DNA of 42,919 bases, taken from contig CAIOTH010000004.1 of assembly GCA_903861145.1 (NCBI GenBank), positions 1-42,919 on the forward strand, read 5' to 3'. The notes under the pieces were generated by a model. That model was given only the letters and a program-made list of their open reading frames with translations, ran no database searches and was not told the DNA's origin. The DNA is from an uncultured Bacteroidota bacterium. GTDB lineage: Bacteria > Bacteroidota > Bacteroidia > Chitinophagales > LD1. The translations under genes and the position numbers were made by a program. Position 1 is the stretch's first letter, and the number at the start of each line of letters is the position of its first letter. This document shows, one piece after another, positions 15,864-24,104 of the stretch.

Positions 15864-16715
15864 ATGAAATTAGATACCTATATCACCACCTCAACCGGCC
15901 AACGGGTTCATTTTGATGATGAGCGGTTGCAGGCTTCGTTAAAAAGAGTAGGTGCAAAGCCAGATGTTATAGCCCATATAATTGACCAGGTAAAAAGCAT
16001 GATTTATGATGGCATTAGTACTCATAAAATTTATGCACTGGCTTTTAAACTGCTGCGCGACACATCTCGCCCGGTGGCCGCGCGTTACTCGCTTAAAAAG
16101 GCTTTGATGGAGCTTGGGCCAAGTGGCTTTCCGTTTGAAATATACTTTGCTCAACTATTAGCCGAAGAGGGATACAGTGTAAAAAACGATCAAATCATAC
16201 AGGGCCATTGTGTGACACATGAAGTAGATGTAGTAGCCGAAAAGAATAACACATTGCATTTTATTGAGTGCAAATACCACAACAGCCGGGGTATTATAGC
16301 CGATGTTAAGGTGCCATTATACATTCACTCGCGTTTTAATGATATCGTGGCTCATCAAAAACTGCAGAAAGAAAATGAAGGAAAGCAATTTAAAGGGTGG
16401 GTAGTTACTAATACCCGCTTTAGTACTGATGCTGTTCAATACGGTTTATGTTCAGGGCTTGAACTGGTTGCCTGGGATTTTCCTGAAAACGATAAAAGCC
16501 TCAAAAAAAGAATTGATGCTACTAAATTATATCCTATAACCTGCCTTACTACCCTAACCGGTGCCGAAAAACAAACACTCCTCAATCAAAAAATAGTGCT
16601 TTGCCGTACCTTAGATAAAAATGAAAAACTTTTAACCGGCCTTGGCATTAAAGCAACCCGATTAAAAGCAATTTTAGATGAATGCGCACTTTTGTGTTCG
16701 ATGGAGATGAAATAA
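15864..16715 (+). CDS. ATP-cone domain fused to Mrr-type nuclease
   Basis: 283 aa. Residues ~1-85 look like an ATP-cone (YITTSTGQRVHFDDERLQASL, MIYDGISTHKIYALAFKLLR), the nucleotide-sensing module of ribonucleotide reductases and NrdR. A restriction-endonuclease-like core follows (HEVDVVAEKN, then LHFIECKYH: the D...ExK of PD-(D/E)XK), with a helix for subunit or DNA contacts after it. The C-terminus (KNEKLLTGLGIKATRLKAIL) is helical. I recall this pairing as a recurrent 'ATP cone, restriction endonuclease' protein in Bacteroidota. There is no methylase beside it, so it is not a standard restriction system. Nucleotide-gated nuclease activity is inferred. Confidence 0.78.
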   Translation: MKLDTYITTSTGQRVHFDDERLQASLKRVGAKPDVIAHIIDQVKSMIYDGISTHKIYALAFKLLRDTSRPVAARYSLKKALMELGPSGFPFEIYFAQLLAEEGYSVKNDQIIQGHCVTHEVDVVAEKNNTLHFIECKYHNSRGIIADVKVPLYIHSRFNDIVAHQKLQKENEGKQFKGWVVTNTRFSTDAVQYGLCSGLELVAWDFPENDKSLKKRIDATKLYPITCLTTLTGAEKQTLLNQKIVLCRTLDKNEKLLTGLGIKATRLKAILDECALLCSMEMK

Positions 16716-16735
16716 TCCTACCTGCTACCCCTGCA

Positions 16736-19700
16736 TTACATTTTAATAAGGCTCCTAACCGTAAATTTACCTTCGGCATTAGTAACCCTTATTAAATATG
16801 GGCCGGCCGCAATTGCGCCTGTGTTGATGGTATACTTAAATCCGGTACTTGCATTGATATCGGCGTTGCTATAAATAGTTTGCCCTACCAAATCAATAAT
16901 TTCAATACGCGCATTACCGCTAACGGTTTGGATAAACGACACAGTAACTTCGTTAGTAGCAGGATTTGGATAAACATCAAAAACCGGCATGTCATAAACA
17001 TCTTCAATACCAGTTGATAAACAAGCAGGGTAGCTAACAAAAGCATCCGGCGACTGCGCGGTGCAACCAACCAGGTCGCTTACTTTTACAAAGTAGTAGC
17101 CGGCCTGGGTAACGGTGTAAAAACGTGTTGTAGCACCGGCAATCGTGCTACCCTGTAAATACCATTGATAATTTACGGCAGGTATATTTTGCGCGGCCAG
17201 GTCACAAGCATTCAGTTGCACAGTAGGTGCAGCAAGCGTACATTGAATCAAGTAAACACCTACGGTATCAGTCGCGGTGCATCCATGTGCATCGGTAACG
17301 CTTAATGTATAAATTGTACTATTTGTAATACCGGATTCAATAGGGTTAGCCGCCGAACCCGAGCTAAGCCCCGTTTGCGGGTTCCATACGTAGGTATAGG
17401 GCGAAGTTCCTCCGCTGGCAGATGGGTTTCCTCCTAATATCACCGACGAAGATGAAGGTATGTAAAATGAATTGCCCGCGTTTGCCACCGGCAGAGGGCT
17501 TACGGCCATAGTCACCGTATTCGAAACAACATTTGGAGTACCCACACACGAAGCGGATGAAGTCATTAAACACGAAATTACGTCTCCGTTTTGAACACCG
17601 GAGTAAGAGTAGCTCGAACTATTTGAACCTACTGCGTTTCCATTCAATTGCCATGCATATATAGGTGTACTACCCCCATTACCGGGCGTCGCAGTAAACA
17701 CAACCGGCGCTCCGGCACAAACCGGATTTGCGTTTGCCGCAATGCTTACCGACGCTACCGCCGAATTCTGAATACGAATATTCATGGTATTAGATGCAAC
17801 CGGTGAGCCCGTAACACAAGCCGAAGAAGATGTCATAACACAATATACCGTTGAAGTGCTTTGAATATTGTTAAGTGTAAACGTAGAACCGCTGCCCTGC
17901 GAAGTACCATTAACAAACCAATTGAAAGCCGGGCTATTACCACCGTTGGTGTAAACCGAGGTAAAAGCAATATTCTCACCACTGCAAACATTGGTATCGG
18001 GTGTTGAAATATTAAGGGTTGCAGGTTGTGGTGCCTGAGTTGCAACAGTAAGGGTATTTGAATAAACCGAATCAGGACTGGCACAGCCGGCATTCGAAAT
18101 AAGCAGGCATCTAACCGTAACTCCGTTGGCAACGTTATTCAACGTAAAAGTATTGCCGGCGCCCGTTTGCCCGTTGCCGGCCGACCATTGATAAACCGGG
18201 CTTGTTCCACCATTAGTGCCTGATGCGCTGAAGGAAACCGAAGTGCCATTACAAATAGGGCCAGTTGTTGTTTGAGATATAGTGACTGTTGGTGCGACCG
18301 TAGTAGCAAAATTAACAGTAGTACTTGCAGTGCCCGTGCAACCATTTAAAGAAGCTATAACTGTATAAGTTTGGCCTCCTACTGTTGAAACCAAAGCATT
18401 AACATTATTACCGGTATTAGTTTGCAAACCCGTACCACTCCACTGATATGAAGTACCATTACCGGTAGCCGTAAGTGTTACAGATTGATTAACGCAAACC
18501 TGCTGCGATGATGCACTTGCTAAAACGGTTGGTGCCTGATTAACAGTAACTGCTACCGAACCAGGTGAACTTATGCAACTGCCGCTGGTTGTAGTAACAG
18601 TATACGTTGCGCTAGCCGTAACAGAAATAACCGCACCCGAAGCTCCGTTGCTCCAATTATAAGTGCAACCGTTACAGCCACTGCTTGATGCAGTTAATTG
18701 TATGGCTCCACAAGCAGTAAGCCCAGGCGAAGGTGTAATTGATGGAGTAGCCGGCGGCGCGTTAAAATTGACCGACGTATTCGCAGTAGCCGTGCATCCA
18801 TTTAAAGTAGCAGTTACAGTGTAAGTTTGTGACCCCGCCGAAGAAACAACAGCGCTTACACTACTACCGGTGCTGCTTTGCAAACCGGTACCACCCCACT
18901 GAAATGAGGTGCCATTACCAGATGCTGTTAGCGTAACTGCCTGGTTAATACATGCCTGTTGGGTTGAAGGGCTTGCTAAAACAGTGGGCGGTTGATTAAC
19001 GGTTACCGCAACTGTGGCCGGCAAACTTGCACAACCGGCACTGGTTGCAGTAACATGATAGGTACCCGTTGAAGTAACAGAAATTACTGAACCAGTAGCA
19101 CTATTACTCCAGCTATACGTACAACCCGTACACCCGCTGCTGGAGGCTGTAAGTTGAACGGTGCTACAAGCAGTTGTACCGGGCGAAGCCTGGATAGTAG
19201 GCGTGGCCGGTGGCGTACAAACCACGGGCGAGGCAACATTAATATTATCAATATACAAAATATTTCCCCAGCCCGAACGGCTTTCAAATGAAAACATTAC
19301 ATCGGCATCACCCATCAACGATGAGAGATTAATTGTATCAGCACGCCATGCGTTGCTATTGGGAGGAATAAAACAGCCGCGCCCGCCGCTGGTATCAACC
19401 CCAGCCGAATCGGTGCTACCTGTGGTGCAAAGGGTCATTCCACCTTTTAAATAAATTAGATTCCAGGTGTTTGAGCAATCCAGTGAATAATAAACCGCCA
19501 GCGTATCGCTGTATACCCGGTTATATGGTTCGTAAGCCACATCAAACCACATGATAGGATTAGAAGTGCCCACAAAGCTATAATTTGGGGTATATAATTG
19601 TTGCCTCTGTCCTGCGGTGCTAGCTACATAACCGCAATTGGCCGGAAAGTACATGCAATGCGTACTATTATAGCCATTGTTAGTACACAACTGCCAAGCA

Positions 19701-20782
19701 CTATCAGCAGGACTCGGAAAATTCATAGTCCAACCGGTGGGAGGAAATGTTGAGCCCTGAAACGTTTGTACTAATGGTAAAGTTGAGTCCGGAATAACAT
19801 GGATATAGGCCGTTTTCGTAATTGAATCGGTACCGGTAGAGGATATTACCACTTCCTTAACACTATAGTTACCCGATGCGTTATAAATAACCACGGGATT
19901 AGTTGCCGTTGAAGTACCCGGCGAACCACCCGTAATTGTCCACTGATGGCCTGTGATAGTACCGGTAGAAGTGCTATGATCGGTAAACGTTACCTGCATG
20001 CCGGGGCAACCGGTTGTTACATTGGCTGTAAAACCGGCGGTGGTGGTGGTGCTTACGCCTATTAATGTATTAAATGCTGTGCTATCGCCGTTAAAAACAT
20101 CCAAATCAACCTGCGCTGCACTATTGCTGCCTATCCCGGCAACCGTGCCAGTCCAGGAGTATTGTTTGAATTGCCAGGTAGTCCATGCACCCAAGTGAGC
20201 GGCGTTAGGAGCTATAGTCGAACTTCCATCCGGGTCGGCGCTCCAAAGTCCATAATGGTTTAATGAACTTCCAACATATGAAGCTATACTTCCACTGGTG
20301 TATATAATAGGTGCTACACCGGTTGCATTTTGCACAGTTGTCATCCAGGTTTGCACCCATGTTGTTAAAGCTGCGCTGGTAAAATAACTCGTTAAACCCG
20401 TGCCAGTTGAAGGGTCTTCCAAATCAAGAACGGGCGGTAAGTAACCCGGGCCAATATAAGCCCCCGCAACGCTTACAAACCAGTTGGCCTCAGCAGTTGC
20501 ACTATTCGATTCAGGTGTTGCAAAATGATATGCCCCCATTACAACGCCGGCACTATGGCCTCCTACCATATTGGTAACAAACGAGGGGTCGGTATAGCCG
20601 GTGCCTTGTGTAGCCTTGTTCCATGCAAATTTTTTACCTGCTCCTTTTACCTGGGCCCAGTTTTCAGCACCGTAAGGGACATCACTATCATAGTGGGAAA
20701 CATCAACTCCAAGTATGGTTTGCGCATTTGAAAACAGGCACAGTACTGCGAGGACGGCGATAAGGGGTAAACGTTTTTCCAT
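16736..20782 (-). CDS. T9SS-exported multidomain GH25 lysozyme
   Basis: 1348 aa. Signal peptide MEKRLPLIAVLAVLCLFSNA. Residues ~21-235 are a GH25 muramidase: GVDVSHYD at the start, MGAYHFA, the catalytic PVLDLED, and WQFKQY...QVDLDVFNG near the domain's end. A PKD domain follows (~245-330), then a jelly-roll segment of the MAM/choice-of-anchor-J kind (~335-515, ending GWGNILYIDNINV), then about 650 residues of Ig-like repeats. Two blocks starting TVLAS...QQ(A/V)C(I/V)NQ are near-duplicates (about 18310-19000 in DNA). The end is a type A T9SS domain (FDVYPNPATNEVTVSF to VRSLIKM). Likely surface-exposed or released; it could attack other bacteria's peptidoglycan. Confidence 0.92.
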   Translation of the reverse strand: MEKRLPLIAVLAVLCLFSNAQTILGVDVSHYDSDVPYGAENWAQVKGAGKKFAWNKATQGTGYTDPSFVTNMVGGHSAGVVMGAYHFATPESNSATAEANWFVSVAGAYIGPGYLPPVLDLEDPSTGTGLTSYFTSAALTTWVQTWMTTVQNATGVAPIIYTSGSIASYVGSSLNHYGLWSADPDGSSTIAPNAAHLGAWTTWQFKQYSWTGTVAGIGSNSAAQVDLDVFNGDSTAFNTLIGVSTTTTAGFTANVTTGCPGMQVTFTDHSTSTGTITGHQWTITGGSPGTSTATNPVVIYNASGNYSVKEVVISSTGTDSITKTAYIHVIPDSTLPLVQTFQGSTFPPTGWTMNFPSPADSAWQLCTNNGYNSTHCMYFPANCGYVASTAGQRQQLYTPNYSFVGTSNPIMWFDVAYEPYNRVYSDTLAVYYSLDCSNTWNLIYLKGGMTLCTTGSTDSAGVDTSGGRGCFIPPNSNAWRADTINLSSLMGDADVMFSFESRSGWGNILYIDNINVASPVVCTPPATPTIQASPGTTACSTVQLTASSSGCTGCTYSWSNSATGSVISVTSTGTYHVTATSAGCASLPATVAVTVNQPPTVLASPSTQQACINQAVTLTASGNGTSFQWGGTGLQSSTGSSVSAVVSSAGSQTYTVTATLNGCTATANTSVNFNAPPATPSITPSPGLTACGAIQLTASSSGCNGCTYNWSNGASGAVISVTASATYTVTTTSGSCISSPGSVAVTVNQAPTVLASASSQQVCVNQSVTLTATGNGTSYQWSGTGLQTNTGNNVNALVSTVGGQTYTVIASLNGCTGTASTTVNFATTVAPTVTISQTTTGPICNGTSVSFSASGTNGGTSPVYQWSAGNGQTGAGNTFTLNNVANGVTVRCLLISNAGCASPDSVYSNTLTVATQAPQPATLNISTPDTNVCSGENIAFTSVYTNGGNSPAFNWFVNGTSQGSGSTFTLNNIQSTSTVYCVMTSSSACVTGSPVASNTMNIRIQNSAVASVSIAANANPVCAGAPVVFTATPGNGGSTPIYAWQLNGNAVGSNSSSYSYSGVQNGDVISCLMTSSASCVGTPNVVSNTVTMAVSPLPVANAGNSFYIPSSSSVILGGNPSASGGTSPYTYVWNPQTGLSSGSAANPIESGITNSTIYTLSVTDAHGCTATDTVGVYLIQCTLAAPTVQLNACDLAAQNIPAVNYQWYLQGSTIAGATTRFYTVTQAGYYFVKVSDLVGCTAQSPDAFVSYPACLSTGIEDVYDMPVFDVYPNPATNEVTVSFIQTVSGNARIEIIDLVGQTIYSNADINASTGFKYTINTGAIAAGPYLIRVTNAEGKFTVRSLIKM
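18310..19190 (-). repeat. Internal duplicated Ig-like modules
   Basis: Within the GH25 gene, the encoded units 'C-G-C-T-Y-(S/N)-W-S-N ... VAVTVNQ' and 'TVLAS ... QTYTV ... NGCT(A/G)TA' occur in alternating order and are highly similar. The DNA shows long shared strings such as those around 18390-18500 and 18850-18960. Such repeats expand and contract by recombination. Confidence 0.6.
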
Positions 20783-21117
20783 GCACTATTAAGTTTATCA
20801 ATCCTTTTTGAATCCGGGGTTTCATATCAGCGCAAGGCGCGAGGTAAGGTCGTGCCATATTCCTTTCAATGTTGAAAAATACAAAAGAAAGCACATGAAA
20901 ACGATAGAATATTTGAATTGTTAAAATAGCGGGGTTGAAAGGGGAGATTTGCTTTCTGCCCCGGCAAAGCAGTCTTTCCCACTTATTTCGCCGACCGTTG
21001 ATACGCTAAATCCGCTGTTTATGCATCCAAACCCGCTGTTGGTTACATGCCCCTTTACTAAGGGGTTTTGGGGCCGTATGTTTGTTCTGTAATTAATAAA
21101 ACAGAAAAACAAAAGCC
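20783..21117. other. Structured leader-like intergenic region
   Basis: 335 bp without a gene. On the + strand, 20941-20980 can fold into a long hairpin (GGGGAGA...TCTTTCCC enclosing TGCTTT...AAAGCA and GC-rich inner pairs). CCCCTT/AAGGGG followed by TTTT (21050-21069) looks like a small intrinsic terminator, and the 21118 gene starts 48 bp later. CCGCTGTT is repeated directly at 21012 and 21033. This could be an attenuated leader of the 21118 gene or a short RNA; no riboswitch family is recognised. Confidence 0.35.
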
Positions 21118-21447
21118 ATGAAAAAGTACTTCGCAACCTTCAAATATCTGTTCTTTCCCTTTCTGATGGCAAATTGCACCGGCACCGATTTTACCAAATT
21201 ATATGATAAAGACCAGGTTACTATAAATGTTGAAACCGCAAGCTTTCAGCAATTGGAATCAACTGCAGGTTTTTGGATGATGAGCGCACCAATTGAAAAA
21301 AAGGGACAGCCTGTTAATCAAAGCTTCTTAATTAACGATACTAAGGCCACGGGCAAATCAACCAATAATGGAGCCAATAATACCATTCCGGTTACCCGCG
21401 AATTTTTGATGCCTGAGAAATTTTGCGCCGAATTAATAAACCCATAA
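21118..21447 (+). CDS. Small secreted or lipoprotein-like hypothetical
   Basis: 109 aa. The N-terminus MKKYFATFKYLFFPFLMANC has basic residues, a hydrophobic stretch and a Cys at 20, but LMANC is a poor lipobox. The rest is hydrophilic and Thr/Asn-rich (FLINDTKATGKSTNN, ANNTIPVTREFL) with no recognised domain. It is a single gene between a structured leader-like region and a terminator, so probably its own transcript. Not recognised by family; the reading frame and flanking signals are the support. Confidence 0.5.
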   Translation: MKKYFATFKYLFFPFLMANCTGTDFTKLYDKDQVTINVETASFQQLESTAGFWMMSAPIEKKGQPVNQSFLINDTKATGKSTNNGANNTIPVTREFLMPEKFCAELINP

Positions 21448-21495
21448 AAACCTCGCTCCAGCTTATGGAGTAAAAGATACAGGAGTTAGCACTAC

Positions 21496-21518
21496 CCCGG
21501 CCCGGACGGCCGGGTTTT
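21496..21518 (+). terminator. Terminator between convergent genes
   Basis: CCCGGCC-CGGAC-GGCCGGG followed by TTTT (21515-21518) and a T-rich tail, 49 bp after the 109-aa gene and just before the stop of the convergent tryptophanase gene. Confidence 0.75.
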
Positions 21519-21529
21519 GCATTTTACAT

Positions 21530-22918
21530 CTATATAGGTTCAAACCTGGCGGTAAAATGTCTTAAAAAAGGAGGCTCATAAACAATTTTCAATCCGTGTG
21601 CCTTGTCTCGTTCTTCAAGTATGTCATCAAAAACGTCTATAACATATTCAATGTGGCTTTGAGTATAAACCCTGCGTGGAATTGCCAATCTTACCAGTTC
21701 TGATTTTGCATTTACAGGGTTCCCCTCTTTATCGTATTTGCCGAACATAACCGAACCTACTTCTACGCACCTAATCCCACCCTGCACATATAAATTACAT
21801 ACAAGTGCCTGGCCCGGAAATTGGTGCTGCGGGATATGGGGATATAAATCCTTCGCGTCAATATAAATGGCATGGCCTCCAAAGGGCTGAACCAACGGAA
21901 CACCCTTATCACGCAAATGACTGCCTAAATACTCCGTACTTTTAATTCTATAATGCAAATAGTCCTCATCAAAAATTTCTTTTAGGCCCACAGCAATGGC
22001 CTCCATATCACGGCCCGTTAATCCACCGTATGTAGCAAACCCCTCTGAAATAATAAGCAGGTTGGTGCATTTCTCGGTCAATGCCTTGTCACGTAAAACC
22101 AACAGGCCGCCCATATTTACCAGGCCATCTTTTTTTGCACTCATAACAAATGCATCAGCAAGGTCAAGCATTTCGCGTGCAATGTCCCTGCAAGCCCTTC
22201 CATCATAACCTGCCTCGCGGTGCTTAATAAAATAACTGTTCTCCGCTATCCGGCAACCATCTATCACAAACAAAATTCCGAACTCATCGCACAAGGCCCT
22301 TACCTGCCTTGCATTTTCCATACTAACCGGCTGTCCACCGGCCGAGTTATTAGTTACGGTTAGAATAATGGCACTTACATTTTCAGCGCCCTGTTGCAAA
22401 ATTACTTTGCGGCCCTGTTCAATATCCATGTTTCCTTTAAAGGGTAGTAAGGTATCAGGCTTCAACGATTCTTCGTTCATACAATCAAAAGCCTGTGCAC
22501 CGGTAAACTCGATATTGGCCCGTGTTGTATCAAAATGTGTATTACTGATAAATACTTTATCCTTTCCGCCAAGTATACCATACAAAATTCTTTCAGCAGC
22601 GCGGCCCTGGTGCGTAGGCAGAACGAAAGGCATACCGGTAAGTTCTTTAACGGTTTCCTCCAAATGCTCCCAGCTATGTGCACCCGCGTAGCTTTCGTCA
22701 CCCATCATCATTGCCGCCCATTGGTGATCGCTCATTGCCGAGGTTCCGCTATCAGTCAATAGGTCAATGTAAACATCATCGCTTCGCAAAAGAAAAGGGT
22801 TATAATGCGCCTTTTGCAAAGTTTGTTTCCGGTATTCAGGGGTAGTAATGCGTAAAGGTTCAACCATTTTTATTTTAAATGGCTCAGCAAGTGTTCTTGG
22901 TTTTTTTGTCTGTATCAT
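21530..22918 (-). CDS. tnaA: Tryptophanase (beta-eliminating lyase)
   Basis: 462 aa PLP enzyme, related to tryptophanase (Trp to indole, pyruvate and ammonia) and tyrosine phenol-lyase. The family backbone is clear: FLLRSDDVYIDLLTDSGT, LPTHQGRAAE, NNSAGGQPVS, MSAKKDGLVNMGG with the PLP Lys at 263, and ending FLRHFTARFEPI. At two positions used to separate the families it has Asp130 (HFDTTR; tyrosine phenol-lyase has Thr) and Val387 (IRCVEVGS; tyrosine phenol-lyase has Arg), both tryptophanase-like. Its ATG overlaps the hpd stop (ATGA), so it is the last gene of hmgA-hpd-tnaA, a tyrosine catabolic operon. Specificity is inferred from the aligned residues as I remember them. Confidence 0.85.
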   Translation of the reverse strand: MIQTKKPRTLAEPFKIKMVEPLRITTPEYRKQTLQKAHYNPFLLRSDDVYIDLLTDSGTSAMSDHQWAAMMMGDESYAGAHSWEHLEETVKELTGMPFVLPTHQGRAAERILYGILGGKDKVFISNTHFDTTRANIEFTGAQAFDCMNEESLKPDTLLPFKGNMDIEQGRKVILQQGAENVSAIILTVTNNSAGGQPVSMENARQVRALCDEFGILFVIDGCRIAENSYFIKHREAGYDGRACRDIAREMLDLADAFVMSAKKDGLVNMGGLLVLRDKALTEKCTNLLIISEGFATYGGLTGRDMEAIAVGLKEIFDEDYLHYRIKSTEYLGSHLRDKGVPLVQPFGGHAIYIDAKDLYPHIPQHQFPGQALVCNLYVQGGIRCVEVGSVMFGKYDKEGNPVNAKSELVRLAIPRRVYTQSHIEYVIDVFDDILEERDKAHGLKIVYEPPFLRHFTARFEPI

Positions 22919-24072
22919 AATGTTCCCCTCCTGGCTTGTTCAGCTTCAATTGATTCAAACAGGGCTTGAAAATTGCCCTTGCCAAATGATTTTGCACCCT
23001 TGCGCTGTATAATTTCAAAAAATAAAGTTGGCCGGTCTTCAACGGGCTTGGTAAATATTTGTAGCAGGTAACCTTCTTCATCCCGGTCAACCATAATACC
23101 CCAACGTTTCAACTCAGCCAAATCCTCACTTATTACCCCTACCCTATTCAAAACGGTGTCGTAATAAGTGCCGGGCACATGTAAAAACTCGACGCCACTT
23201 TTTTTCATTTCCGAAACCGTAAGAACTATATCATCCGTTGCCACCGCTAAATGCTGACAACCGGGTCCCTTATAAAAATCAAGATACTCCTGAACCTGCG
23301 AATTTTTCTTACCATTGGCAGGCTCGTTAATTGGGAACTTGATATAGCCATTACCGTTTGTCATCACTTTACTCATCAATGCAGTATATTCTGTCGAAAT
23401 ATCTTTATCATCAAAAGTTACCAGGTTGGCAAAGCCCATTACGTTGGCGTAAAAATCTGCCCAGGTGTTCATGGTCCCCATCTCAACATTACCAACCATG
23501 TGGTCAATATATTTAAGGCCTTTTGTGCCGGGGCAATAACCGCTATCATGGCCTTCATACCCTGGTAAAAAGGCTCCCAAATAATCATTCCTCTCAACAA
23601 AAATATGTACCGTTGAACCATAGGTATGTATACCGCTTAGCCTTACGGTGCCATTTTCATCGGTTATACTTTTGGGTTCCATAAATGGTTTTGCTCCGCG
23701 CTTTACCGTTTGCTCAAAGGCATCGTGCGCGTCGTTCACCCATAACGCAATTACTTTTACCCCATCGCCATGTATGCGCAAATGCTCCGCCGCATCACTT
23801 TCAGGATTAAGCGGTGTGGTAAGCACCAATCGTATTTTCCCCTGTTGCAATACGTACGAAGTAAATTCCCGCTCACCGGTTTCGAGGCCGGCATAAGCAA
23901 GGTCTTCAAATCCAAAGGCTGTTTTATAATAATGCGCGGCTTGTTTGGCATTACCCACGTATAGCTCCACGTAATCAGTGCCAAGAATGGGCAGAAAGTC
24001 TTTCGCCAATTCAAATATTTTTTTGTTTTCGGTGTACGAAAAATTTTCGACTGACGTTAAATCTGTATTCAT
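22915..24072 (-). CDS. hpd: 4-hydroxyphenylpyruvate dioxygenase
   Basis: 385 aa from ATG 24072; the frame continues upstream to 24135 but into the end of hmgA. Converts 4-hydroxyphenylpyruvate to homogentisate. Two vicinal-oxygen-chelate halves are present: DYVELYVGNAKQAAHYY starts the first, and YIDHMVGNVEMG (Fe-binding His) and GCQHLAVATDDI (second His) belong to the second, with the final ligand Glu in LFFEIIQRKGAKSFGKGNF. Product feeds HmgA, encoded immediately upstream (32-bp gap). Coupled by ATGA to the tryptophanase gene. Confidence 0.95.
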   Translation of the reverse strand: MNTDLTSVENFSYTENKKIFELAKDFLPILGTDYVELYVGNAKQAAHYYKTAFGFEDLAYAGLETGEREFTSYVLQQGKIRLVLTTPLNPESDAAEHLRIHGDGVKVIALWVNDAHDAFEQTVKRGAKPFMEPKSITDENGTVRLSGIHTYGSTVHIFVERNDYLGAFLPGYEGHDSGYCPGTKGLKYIDHMVGNVEMGTMNTWADFYANVMGFANLVTFDDKDISTEYTALMSKVMTNGNGYIKFPINEPANGKKNSQVQEYLDFYKGPGCQHLAVATDDIVLTVSEMKKSGVEFLHVPGTYYDTVLNRVGVISEDLAELKRWGIMVDRDEEGYLLQIFTKPVEDRPTLFFEIIQRKGAKSFGKGNFQALFESIEAEQARRGTL

Positions 24073-24104
24073 ACGTTTATGTTTTATTTTTTTACCTGGT
24101 TTAA

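Noticed and set aside
20921-21136. 71-aa ORF on the minus strand in the region before the 109-aa gene
   Set aside because: It runs through hairpin and terminator-like sequence and overlaps the 109-aa gene start; composition is not protein-like.
21530-22918. Tyrosine phenol-lyase call for the lyase, suggested by the tyrosine operon
   Set aside because: The two positions I could align to known specificity residues are Asp and Val, as in tryptophanase, not Thr and Arg.
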